Positions 1 through 7,738 of a DNA stretch of 23,728 nucleotides are shown here, in pieces. The notes beneath the pieces are model-generated. The model saw nothing but the letters and a program-made list of their open reading frames with translations. It was not told where the DNA came from and searched no databases. Each line of letters begins with the position of its first letter. The stretch's first letter is position 1. This DNA is from CAYTLW01 sp964438735 (lineage in GTDB: Bacteria > Myxococcota_A > UBA9042). The position numbers and the translations under genes were made by a program. The DNA is taken from positions 1 through 23,728 of the forward strand of contig CAYTLW010000118.1 of the NCBI GenBank assembly GCA_964438735.1. Direction: 5' to 3'.

Positions 1-40
1 GCGCGGCGGCGACCGGCGTCGTGCTCGGCGTGGCCGCGGG

Positions 41-93
41 CGCCCCCCCCCCCCGCGCCGGGCCCCCCCGGGGGGCCCCCCGGGGGGCCCCCG
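41..93. repeat. C-homopolymer and alternating C6/G6 palindromic stretch
   Basis: The stretch has a C run of about twelve, followed by alternating blocks of roughly six C and six G that are self-complementary. No tidy gene explains it. Bases 3-131 can be read as a short open frame with an Ala/Gly/Val-rich then Pro/Arg/Gly-rich product, but composition alone produces this in such GC-rich DNA. The rest of 1-280 shows no convincing gene or RNA. Extreme simplicity so close to the window edge suggests an assembly or sequencing artefact at a contig end, although a real GC-rich hairpin cannot be excluded. Confidence 0.6.
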
Positions 94-280
94 CCGGTCA
101 TTTTGGGGCAGCTTGTGGCTCACGGAAGTGATTCCAAGCAGTGCCACGGCATGTGCCATGAGGAGATCCAGCGGTTCAGGTGGTTGGAATCGTTGGGGAG
201 CGGGGCGGCATGGAACTTGCCGCTGTGCAGATCGGGTCACCAGCAAGGGAGCGTTGGTGGAGAGCGGAGCGGGCAAGGCT

Positions 281-306
281 CGCGCAAAGCCGCAAAGGCG
301 CAAAAG
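281..306 (+). repeat. Left arm of inverted repeat flanking the GxxExxY gene
   Basis: The arm starts CGCGCAAAGCCGC and continues in the same 'CGCAAAG' cadence. Its first 24 bases match the reverse complement of 785-808 at 22 positions; the first 13 are identical. It ends 13 bases before the start codon of the GxxExxY gene. I recall similar CGCAAAG-type repeats near GxxExxY genes in other genomes, which I cannot verify here. The inverted match itself is directly visible. Confidence 0.75.
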
Positions 307-318
307 GGGGGCTGGGGA

Positions 319-714
319 ATGGGCGCTTGCTGTCGCGAGAACACGATTGCTCGGCTTGTGGTCGATGCGGCTTACGCGGTGCACTCGGGGCTGGGCCCTG
401 GACTGCTGGAGTCGGTGTATGAGGCGGCGCTCGCGTATGAACTGAATTCGCGGGGGTTGCAGTTTGAAAGGCAGGTTCCCATCTCGATCAGCTATGGCCC
501 CATGGTCTTCAACGCCGGCTTCAGAGCGGATCTGTTGGTAGAGAAGCTCGTCATCGTCGAGTTGAAGTCGGTAGAGCGCCTGCTGCCGGTGCACAAGAAG
601 CAGGTCATCACCTACATCCGACTCGCCGACAAGCGCCTCGGCCTCCTACTCAACTTCGGAGCCCACCAAATCAGGCACGGCATCATCCGCTTGGTGAACG
701 GCCTGCCCGAGTAG
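319..714 (+). CDS. GxxExxY protein, PD-(D/E)XK nuclease-like fold
   Basis: The 131-residue product matches the GxxExxY family, small proteins of unknown function with a PD-(D/E)XK nuclease-like core. The signature G-L-L-E-S-V-Y lies at residues 28-34. The nuclease-like elements are Asp71 (F-R-A-D-L), Glu81-x-Lys83 (V-E-L-K-S-V), and a Q-x-x-x-Y motif at Gln95-Tyr99, so the putative active site looks intact. The open frame extends upstream to 103, but family members begin shortly before the 'IARLVVDAAY' helix. The ATG at 319 gives the usual family length and excludes the repeat arm; it has only a weak G-rich ribosome site. The gene stands alone, convergent with the lipoprotein operon, between inverted repeats, suggesting an independently inserted cassette. 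The family assignment is firm; nuclease activity is not shown. Confidence 0.88.
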   Translation: MGACCRENTIARLVVDAAYAVHSGLGPGLLESVYEAALAYELNSRGLQFERQVPISISYGPMVFNAGFRADLLVEKLVIVELKSVERLLPVHKKQVITYIRLADKRLGLLLNFGAHQIRHGIIRLVNGLPE

Positions 715-783
715 TCCACGCCCCCCCAAAGACCACCCACCAACAACCACGCCGGCCGCCCCCACAGCCGACCACCTTCATCC

Positions 784-808
784 CTTTGCGTCTTGGCGGC
801 TTTGCGCG
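784..808 (-). repeat. Right arm of inverted repeat flanking the GxxExxY gene
   Basis: Read on the minus strand this begins CGCGCAAAGCCGC and matches the left arm at 22 of 24 positions. It lies 10 bases past the stop codon of the last lipoprotein gene (stop at 821-819), between the two convergent genes. The 69 bases between the GxxExxY stop codon and this arm are C-rich and show no clear terminator. Confidence 0.75.
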
Positions 809-818
809 AACTTCTCTT

Positions 819-2924
819 CTACTGCTGTCTCGTCGCCCAGAACGTCGCGTTCATCGCCTGCGGCTTGCCGCCGATCTTGATGGTCAGGTTCCAGTTGCAT
901 GGCGACGACTTGGCGCCCATGCGATCGATGAACTGGTTGCCGTTGATGTCGAAGAGTGGGCAGGCCTTGGTCGACAACGTCATGGTCTCGCCCTTGCCCG
1001 TGTCCGTATCCAGGGCGTTGAGCTGGGCTTCGAGGAAGCCGGTGCCCAGCTTCACCATCGCCTCGCAGACGCCGGCCAGGAAGCCGGCTTTGACCAGGGA
1101 TTGCTGCTTTTCCATCTCTTTGCCGAAGTCTTCACAGCAGGTGTCCTTGACCAGGCATTGTTTGTCGGCCAGCAGGGACTTGATCAGCTTTTCGTACGAA
1201 TCGATCACCGGCGCGCCCGGGTCGCTGGGGTCGTTGGTGATAGCTGGTAGCAGCTGCTTCTGCACGATGTAGTTGATGAGGGCGCCCCATTTCACGAGCA
1301 GGCCGTGTTTGGCGATCTCGAGTTCGCTCTTGAAGGCGTCGCGCACCAGGTCGAAGTGGCCAACGATGGTCTTGGACTGGAAGGCGTTGATGGGGAAGGT
1401 CTTCTTGCCGCAGTTGGGATCTTTGGCGCTGCAGGCCTGACCCAGGGACCACTTGTAGGTGATGGTGGTCCACTCATCCTCGGTGAAGTCCTTGCTCAGG
1501 AATCCTGTGACCGGATCGGGCTCCTTTTTGATGGTGATGGTGCCGCCGATCTCCAGGTCGGTGAGGATCTTGCCCAGGTCGGCGCCGGTATCGAGGCCCT
1601 TCTTCACCGGGTCGGGCAGGAAGCCGTAGATGATGGCGTTGAGGAACTTGACGATCAGGGCCCCGAAGGGCTGCTTGAGCGTGTCGATGGAGGGCTTCTT
1701 GACGTCTTCGAAGACCAGCCCGCAGAAGGAGTCCAGGCTGCCGCCGCCCAGCTTGCAGGCCAGCGACAGGGTGCCGGCGATGGGGTCGGTGAGGATGTCG
1801 AAGATGGACTTGAAGACGAACTCCACCGTGTCTGGCAGCACCGACAGCAGGTCCAGGTTGGTGACCATGTCGTAGGTGCCCTGCAGGCGTGGCGGGATGT
1901 CGCGTACGATCACCGTGATGTCGTCGCCCTCGACCGACTTCGTGGTCGGATTCCAGGTCACCGTGGCGCCCGTATCGATGCAGCCGCCGGCTTTGACCGG
2001 CCCGCTGGACTTGACCTTGGCCAGGCCCAGCACGGTGAAGTGCACCGGCCCGCCGGTATCGGCGACCTGCTTTTCGACCCAGGAGGGGAAGATCTTGTAG
2101 GTGATGGACCAGGGTTTATCCCACTTCAGGTTGCTGGGGCTCTCCCACTGGATCTTGAGCGGATCGGGGCCGGCCATGGGCGGCGTGGCGCCCAGGTCGA
2201 TGTCCTTGCAGGCCGGGAATCCCGGCGTACTCTGCTGAACCAGCTGGGCTTTGAGCCAGGTGTATTCGAAGGGGTTGTTGGAGCCGAGATAGTGCAAGCG
2301 GATGGTCAGCGGCCCCTTGGCTTTGCTGGTCAGGTGCATCTCGAAGACCTTGCCGCCGGCCTCCGCGTCGCCGGGCACGGTGGCGACCACGTCGAAGGTG
2401 CCCAGCTTGGTGAACGACTTCACCTCGGTCCAGGCGATGCCCTTCTCGTCGGTGATGGCGTTGGCCAGCAGGACCTCGCCCAGGGGCTCGGTGCCGCCCT
2501 TGACCGTGTACTGCACGATGCCGTTGACCACCGGTTTGCCGTCGATCAGGTACTTCGTATAGAGCCGTCGGATGCCGTTCTGATTGATCTTCAGCTTGCA
2601 GAGTTCGTCGCAGAAGCCGCCGAAGTCGTCCTTATTGCCATCGGGCATGGCGAAGAGCAGCTGGTGGCCCTTGTTCGGGTCGGTGACGCTCGTTTCGGCG
2701 CTGCTGGCGGCGTCTGCCTCGCCCGGCGTGGTGACCGGGGTCGCGGCGTCGGCGCCTGGCACGCCGCTATCTGCCACCGTTCCGCCGCCGTCGTAGCCGA
2801 AGCCGTCGGTGGGCACCACCCAGCCCGGCGTCGCCGAATTGCCGCATGCCGCGACCATGGCGATGAGCGCCAGCATCAGGGGCAGCCGCGCCAGGGTTGC
2901 AGGGCTGGGATCAAGGCGCGTCAT
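819..2924 (-). CDS. Large Cys-rich lipoprotein with Ig-like domain
   Basis: The 701-residue product has a signal peptide ending in a lipobox (M-V-A-A-C, lipidated Cys27), then a Gly/Asp/Ala/Thr-rich linker to about residue 85. Residues ~116-183 resemble a bacterial Ig-like (Big-type) domain: an opening 'G-K-P-V-V-N-G' strand, a central 'T-D-E-K-G' turn and a closing 'G-T-F-D-V-V-A-T-V' strand. The rest is not a family I recognise but contains many cysteines, several in closely spaced groups (C-S-A-K-D-P-N-C, C-L-V-K-D-T-C-C), consistent with disulfides in an exported protein. The ATG at 2924 follows an AAGGAG ribosome site about 7 bases upstream, in the 14-bp gap after the preceding gene. It is the last gene of the five-lipoprotein operon. 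Function is unknown; a surface or adhesive role is inferred from context only. Confidence 0.85.
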   Translation of the reverse strand: MTRLDPSPATLARLPLMLALIAMVAACGNSATPGWVVPTDGFGYDGGGTVADSGVPGADAATPVTTPGEADAASSAETSVTDPNKGHQLLFAMPDGNKDDFGGFCDELCKLKINQNGIRRLYTKYLIDGKPVVNGIVQYTVKGGTEPLGEVLLANAITDEKGIAWTEVKSFTKLGTFDVVATVPGDAEAGGKVFEMHLTSKAKGPLTIRLHYLGSNNPFEYTWLKAQLVQQSTPGFPACKDIDLGATPPMAGPDPLKIQWESPSNLKWDKPWSITYKIFPSWVEKQVADTGGPVHFTVLGLAKVKSSGPVKAGGCIDTGATVTWNPTTKSVEGDDITVIVRDIPPRLQGTYDMVTNLDLLSVLPDTVEFVFKSIFDILTDPIAGTLSLACKLGGGSLDSFCGLVFEDVKKPSIDTLKQPFGALIVKFLNAIIYGFLPDPVKKGLDTGADLGKILTDLEIGGTITIKKEPDPVTGFLSKDFTEDEWTTITYKWSLGQACSAKDPNCGKKTFPINAFQSKTIVGHFDLVRDAFKSELEIAKHGLLVKWGALINYIVQKQLLPAITNDPSDPGAPVIDSYEKLIKSLLADKQCLVKDTCCEDFGKEMEKQQSLVKAGFLAGVCEAMVKLGTGFLEAQLNALDTDTGKGETMTLSTKACPLFDINGNQFIDRMGAKSSPCNWNLTIKIGGKPQAMNATFWATRQQ

Positions 2925-2938
2925 GGGCGCACTCCTTG

Positions 2939-5722
2939 TCAGTTGCCTTCTTCTTCTTCGGCTGGATCTTTCTTCGGCGGGATGTAGCGCAACGCCGTGC
3001 CGAAGCTGCCCACCAAAAGGGCGTCTTTGCCGTAGCCGCAGATATCGTAGAACGTCACCTTGTGGCCGCTATGCAAGGGGGCGAACTCCTCGCCGTCGAA
3101 GTGATAGAGCATGCCCTGCGTGCCGGCAAAGAGGATGTCCTTGGCGCTCCAGCCCCAGATGGACCGGAAGACCCGCGTCTCGTTCTTCATCGCGGGAATG
3201 TATTTCCACGACTTGCCGTCGTAGTGGATCAAGACGCCGCTGCCATGACTGTCCGGCATTCCCGCGGCCCAGATGTCGTTCGGCGCCGAGCCCCAGATGG
3301 CCAGCAGCGTGGTCTCGACGATGTACGGGTCGGCTTCGGGGATCTCGTAGGGATCGATGGTCACCGGCGCCCAGCCGCCGCCGGTAGAGTGGAAGATCGC
3401 CGCTTCCTCGCCCACGGCCCAGATGTCGTTGGGACCGCTGGCCCAGACTGCGCGCAGGTTGCCCTCCACCGGGGCCACCAGCAGCTTCCAGCTGGCGCCA
3501 TCCCAGCGCACCACGAGGCCGCCTGGCGCCGACGCATAGATGTCGTTCTCTCCGGAACCCCAGATCGCCTGGTAGTCCAGCTTCGGCGCTTCGGCCAGGG
3601 TCCACTTGTCGCCGTCCCAATGCATGATGGTGCCGGCCAGGCCGACGGCCCAGACGTCCTTGCTGGTCCAGCCCCAGACGCCGTTGAGGTTGGCGAATGC
3701 GGCCGACTTCACGCCGTTCCAATCGGTGCCGTCGAAGTGGGCGACCGTGCCGCTGTAGCCGACCGCCCAGATGTCGTCTTTGGCCAGCACGTGCACGTCG
3801 CGCGCGCTCAGGCTGCCCATGGCGCCGGCTTTGACGTTCAGGGCGCCACCCTTGATCTCCACCACCAGGCCGCTCTCACCGACCGCGATGGCGTCGCTGG
3901 CGCTCAGGGTGTCCACGGCGGTCAGCTTGCCCGGGACCATGCCCAGCAGCTGCCAGGAACCCGAGGCGTTGCGCCGGAAGACCTGGTTGTTGCCGATAGC
4001 GATGTAGACGCCAGCGCCCAGGGCGGTCACGTCATCCAGGGTGGTGGCCGCCGGCAGGGGCGCCTTGATCCACTTGCTGCCGACCCACTCCAGGGCTGTG
4101 CCAGCGACTCCGACCGCGACGGCATGAGCCTGTCCGCCGCCCTTGTCGGTGGCCGCGACGCCGCGCAATTCCATGGGGTTGAAGTTGGTCATAGGCGTCA
4201 GGCCAGAGGGGGCGATCTCGGCGATCAATCCGCCCTGTCCCACGGCCAATTGCAGCACGCCGGGCACGCCGCCGATGGCGAGCACGTCCTTGGAGGCATC
4301 GCCCGTCATCATCGACCAGGTGCCCACTTTTTCGCCGCCGTCCTCGCTGACCTTGGCCAGCCAGCGCGCGATGGCTCCTTCTGCGCCGACCGCCCAGGCG
4401 TGATCGTCGTCGGTGGCCCACAGATCGAAGAACGTCGACTTGGTCAGGCCCTTGGTGCCGACGCTGCCGGATGTGCAGGTGGTCTTGAGCAGCACGTCGT
4501 CGATGTAGACGCCTTCGCCTTCGTTGATGAACGCGTCCTTGGAGTCAAAGCGGAAGATCAGCTCCACGGTGCTGCCGGCGTAGTCGCTCATGTCGACCGT
4601 CTGCAGCAGGAACTTGCCGCCCGTGGAGCCCGCGCCGCCCAGTTTGGCTTTGGTCCAGACCACCTTGGTGGGGAAGCCCTTCTTCTTGACCGTCAGGGTC
4701 AACGCGTCGGCGTTGACGCCGCCCTCTACGTCCATGAAGAGCTGGAAGGACAGGCTCACTTTCGCCGCGATGGGTACCTGCAGCGGCATGGAGGTGGCGG
4801 TGGAGGCGACCACCTTGCCGTTGTCGAAGGTGGGGCAGGTCTTCTTCGGGTCATCCTTGCAGGGCAGTCCCGGCAGGCCGAAGTACATGGACTTGGGCGC
4901 GCTGGTATAGCGCGGCTTGCCGTCCTTGCCGCTGACGGCGGCGGCCACCCAGTAGATGCCGCCCTTGTCGGGCACCTTGGCGTAGACGTCGGCGATGGCC
5001 CACTGGGCCAGGTTCTTGAAGCCGTCGCCGAAGTTGACGCCGCCGCAGCAACCGGCGCCGCCCGAAGGCGTGTACTTGCAGACGCCGCTCTCGCAGATCG
5101 AGTAGGTGCAGGGGGGCGCGTTCTTTTCGCAATCCACCGCCGTGGTGCAGCCACCCGGCGGGCCCCACTTGGTGCCGATCTTGCCCAGGCCGGCGGCCTT
5201 GGACTGGATCACGGTGCCGCCCATACCGGCGGCGAAGGCGTTGATGCCGCCAGCTGGCGCGGCGATGGCGTTCAGTGTGGCGAAGACGCCCTCGGTGAGC
5301 ACCTTCCAGCCGAGCCCGTCGTAACCCAGCACGGTGCCGCCGGTGCCGACGATATAGGCCTTCTTGGTGCCCTCGGTGGCGCAGCCATGCAGTGCGGTGT
5401 TGGGATCGCCGGGCACCTGCAGCTGGACGAACTGGCCGCCGCCGGTGTCCTGGATCCAGCCGTAGATGTCGGTCGGCGGGACGTCGATCTTGTCGGATCC
5501 CGCGTCGTCGGTGCTGCCGGCGTCCGTGGTCACGTCGGCGAGGGTGCCGCCGTCCGGCAGCGGCCCGTCATCGACGTCCTTGGTCTCGCCCGTCTCCACG
5601 GTGCCCGGATCGTTGGTGCAGGCGGTCAGCAGGGCGCTCAGCGCCACCAGCGTCGTCGCTGCCCACCACCATCGCTTGCGATGCCCGCTTTGTGGCGCGG
5701 GTCGGCCCTGGATCTCAGCCAT
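2939..5722 (-). CDS. Propeller-repeat lipoprotein with inserted jellyroll-like domain
   Basis: The 927-residue product has an Arg/Lys-Trp-Trp-Trp signal region and a lipobox at L-L-T-A-C (Cys35), then an Asp/Gly/Thr linker. I count 14 repeats of about 40 residues of the form [AG]-[IV]-W-[AG]-x-x-x-x-D-[IV]-W-A-V-G-x-x-G-x-[IV]-x-H-x-D-G-x-x-W. Two lie at residues ~110-175 and twelve at ~427-920. Between them sit a Cys-rich strip (~185-230) and a beta-sandwich-like region (~237-414) ending in 'G-E-G-V-Y-I-D-D-V-L-L', as in MAM/jellyroll domains of secreted proteins. The frame runs far upstream, but the ATG at 5722 directly precedes the signal peptide and has a GGAGAAG site, while the upstream part only shadows the preceding gene. 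The gap to that gene is 2 bp, so co-translation is likely. It ends in an acidic E-E-E-E-G-N tail. Confidence 0.88.
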   Translation of the reverse strand: MAEIQGRPAPQSGHRKRWWWAATTLVALSALLTACTNDPGTVETGETKDVDDGPLPDGGTLADVTTDAGSTDDAGSDKIDVPPTDIYGWIQDTGGGQFVQLQVPGDPNTALHGCATEGTKKAYIVGTGGTVLGYDGLGWKVLTEGVFATLNAIAAPAGGINAFAAGMGGTVIQSKAAGLGKIGTKWGPPGGCTTAVDCEKNAPPCTYSICESGVCKYTPSGGAGCCGGVNFGDGFKNLAQWAIADVYAKVPDKGGIYWVAAAVSGKDGKPRYTSAPKSMYFGLPGLPCKDDPKKTCPTFDNGKVVASTATSMPLQVPIAAKVSLSFQLFMDVEGGVNADALTLTVKKKGFPTKVVWTKAKLGGAGSTGGKFLLQTVDMSDYAGSTVELIFRFDSKDAFINEGEGVYIDDVLLKTTCTSGSVGTKGLTKSTFFDLWATDDDHAWAVGAEGAIARWLAKVSEDGGEKVGTWSMMTGDASKDVLAIGGVPGVLQLAVGQGGLIAEIAPSGLTPMTNFNPMELRGVAATDKGGGQAHAVAVGVAGTALEWVGSKWIKAPLPAATTLDDVTALGAGVYIAIGNNQVFRRNASGSWQLLGMVPGKLTAVDTLSASDAIAVGESGLVVEIKGGALNVKAGAMGSLSARDVHVLAKDDIWAVGYSGTVAHFDGTDWNGVKSAAFANLNGVWGWTSKDVWAVGLAGTIMHWDGDKWTLAEAPKLDYQAIWGSGENDIYASAPGGLVVRWDGASWKLLVAPVEGNLRAVWASGPNDIWAVGEEAAIFHSTGGGWAPVTIDPYEIPEADPYIVETTLLAIWGSAPNDIWAAGMPDSHGSGVLIHYDGKSWKYIPAMKNETRVFRSIWGWSAKDILFAGTQGMLYHFDGEEFAPLHSGHKVTFYDICGYGKDALLVGSFGTALRYIPPKKDPAEEEEGN

Positions 5723-5724
5723 GG

Positions 5725-7707
5725 CTACAGCTTCTCCGCCACCTGGTAGACGCCGCCTTTGAAGCCCACCGCGACCGTTCCCGCGGAGGTGCTGGCGACG
5801 TCGCTCAGGATATTGAACAGGCCCGACTCCAACTTCTTGAACGTGCCGTCCTTGCCGACCACCAGGTTGCCGCCAAAGCCGACCGCGATCACTGTGCCAT
5901 CCGCCCGTCGGGTGACGCCGTAGAGGAAGAGGGAGCCCTCCTCGAAGACGCTCTTCCAGGCCCCGCCGCTGCGCAGCAGGACGACGCCGTTGTCGCCCAC
6001 GGCGACGGCCTCGCCATCTCCCCAGGCGATGACCCGACGAAGCGGCGTCAGGGTGCCGCTCTTCTCTTCGGTCCACTTGCCGCTGGCGTCGCGCATTCGA
6101 ATCTGGCCGTTGTCGCCCACTGCCCAGGCCTTGCCGCCAGCGCTGGCTACCGAGCGCCAGTTCCACTGCACGCCCGTGGTCTCGGCGCTCCATTTGCCAC
6201 CGTTGAGGACCATGACCGTGCCCTGCAGACCCACCGCCAGCTGTTTGCTGCCCACCAGGGCCACGCCGGTCAACTCCTTGCCGCCGCTGGCCGCCGGCAC
6301 GCTGGCCTTCATGCTGCCGTCCTTGGCGATATGAACCACCACGCCGCCCTGGCCGACCGCGACCACGCCACCCTTTCCATCATCGGCCACGTCGTTCAGA
6401 TCTGTGGCCGTCACGGGCGCGCCGACGTCGACGAAGGGCGCCTTGGCATCGGCCGCCAGCAACAGCAGGCCCGACTTGCCGCACGCCGCCAGACGTCCAT
6501 CGGACAGCGCCGCTACAGCCGTCAGGTGGGCCGTGGTCTCGGCTTTGTAGTCCAGCCACTTGCCGTCTTTGAAGAGCAGCCCCGCGCCGCCATCACCGAC
6601 CGCCCAGCCCGGGCCGTCCTTGGCCAGACCAAAGACATCGTTGAAGGAGCGCGTCTTCATGTAGGCGCCGTCGATATCGGTGCGTCCCCAGCTTTTGCCT
6701 GTCTTGTGCATCAGGGCGCCCTTGACGCCGATGGCCCAGGCTTCCTTTTCGCTCACCGCCCACACGCCGCGCAGATCGCGCTCCGGCGGCGGGTCGTTGG
6801 ACTCCTCCTTCTGCCAGGTCTTGTCGTCCAGGTCGGTCGCCGCCACATAGCCGCCTTCGCCAACGGCGAACATGCGACTCTTGAAGCCGTCGATGCCGGT
6901 GAGCTTGCGGTTGCCGGCCTTGGGCATGGTCGTGGTGGACCACGAGCCGCCCGACAACTTCATGGCCTGGCCCGACTCGCCCACCGCCCAGATGATGCCA
7001 GCGCTCTCGGCCCAGATGTCGTTGATGCCCAGGCCCGTGCCCGTCTGTTCCTGGACCAGCTTGTCCTTGTCCGGCATGTAGCGCAGCACGGTGCCGCTGG
7101 AGCCGGCGATCAGCAGGGTCGAACCATCCGAAGGCGCATGGGCCGTCTTGAAGATGGTCTGTTTGTGATCTTCGGGCGTGCGGTTGTAGAGCGTGCCGGC
7201 GTCCCACTGCAGCAGGATGCCATCGCCCGCGAACCAGACGTTATCCGGCCCCAGGCCCCAGACGGCGTACAGGTCCTTGTCGGTGCCTGAATCCCGTGGC
7301 GCCAGCACCTCGCCATTGTCGTGCAGGATGCGACCGTTGGCGCCGACCCACCAGATGTCATTGGGACCGCTGGCCCAGACGGCGTACAGGTTGTCGGTGA
7401 ACTTCAGCGAGCGCGCCGTCAGCATCTTGTCCGTGCTGCCGCCACCATCGCCGCCCTTCACCTCGTCGCCGCTGCCGTCAACCGTGGTCCCGTCGGGCCC
7501 GAGTGTGCCGTCGGAACCGCCGCCATCGTCGTCGCCGTCGAGGGTGCCGGAGTCGGCGCTGCCGCCGGCGTCCTTGTCATCCTCTTCGCCGTTGCCACAG
7601 CCGAGCGCCAGCGTGAGCGAGAGCGCGCAGACCAGGACCATGGCCCATGGTTGCGTCGCACCGCCGAAGAATTCGGCCGCGAGCAGCCTGCCACCAGATT
7701 TCATCAT
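5725..7707 (-). CDS. Beta-propeller repeat lipoprotein
   Basis: The 660-residue product has a hydrophobic signal segment ending L-A-L-G-C (Cys37), an Asp/Gly/Ser-rich linker to about residue 95, and then nothing but propeller-type repeats to the C-terminus. I count 14 repeats of about 40 residues, the first including 'A-S-G-P-N-D-I-W-W-V-G'. Fourteen blades fit two seven-bladed propellers. No enzymatic motif or Cys-rich insert is seen. Two adjacent ATGs (7707 and 7704) share a GGAAGAAGG ribosome site a few bases upstream, so either may serve. It lies 31 bp after the TIG/propeller gene and 2 bp before the next one, in the middle of the operon. A binding or scaffolding role on the cell surface is inferred from fold and lipidation; the ligand is unknown. 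Confidence 0.88.
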   Translation of the reverse strand: MMKSGGRLLAAEFFGGATQPWAMVLVCALSLTLALGCGNGEEDDKDAGGSADSGTLDGDDDGGGSDGTLGPDGTTVDGSGDEVKGGDGGGSTDKMLTARSLKFTDNLYAVWASGPNDIWWVGANGRILHDNGEVLAPRDSGTDKDLYAVWGLGPDNVWFAGDGILLQWDAGTLYNRTPEDHKQTIFKTAHAPSDGSTLLIAGSSGTVLRYMPDKDKLVQEQTGTGLGINDIWAESAGIIWAVGESGQAMKLSGGSWSTTTMPKAGNRKLTGIDGFKSRMFAVGEGGYVAATDLDDKTWQKEESNDPPPERDLRGVWAVSEKEAWAIGVKGALMHKTGKSWGRTDIDGAYMKTRSFNDVFGLAKDGPGWAVGDGGAGLLFKDGKWLDYKAETTAHLTAVAALSDGRLAACGKSGLLLLAADAKAPFVDVGAPVTATDLNDVADDGKGGVVAVGQGGVVVHIAKDGSMKASVPAASGGKELTGVALVGSKQLAVGLQGTVMVLNGGKWSAETTGVQWNWRSVASAGGKAWAVGDNGQIRMRDASGKWTEEKSGTLTPLRRVIAWGDGEAVAVGDNGVVLLRSGGAWKSVFEEGSLFLYGVTRRADGTVIAVGFGGNLVVGKDGTFKKLESGLFNILSDVASTSAGTVAVGFKGGVYQVAEKL

Positions 7708-7738
7708 GCCAAGCCTTCTTCCTGCCCCGTCATGCCCG

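Noticed and set aside
3..131. Short Ala/Gly then Pro/Arg-rich reading frame at the left edge
   Set aside because: It is composed largely of the GC-homopolymer stretch, so composition explains it and the start lies outside the window.
5723..6193. Upstream extension of the 927-residue lipoprotein frame
   Set aside because: It is an Arg/Gly-rich shadow of the preceding gene. The ATG at 5722 with its ribosome site and signal peptide is the real start.
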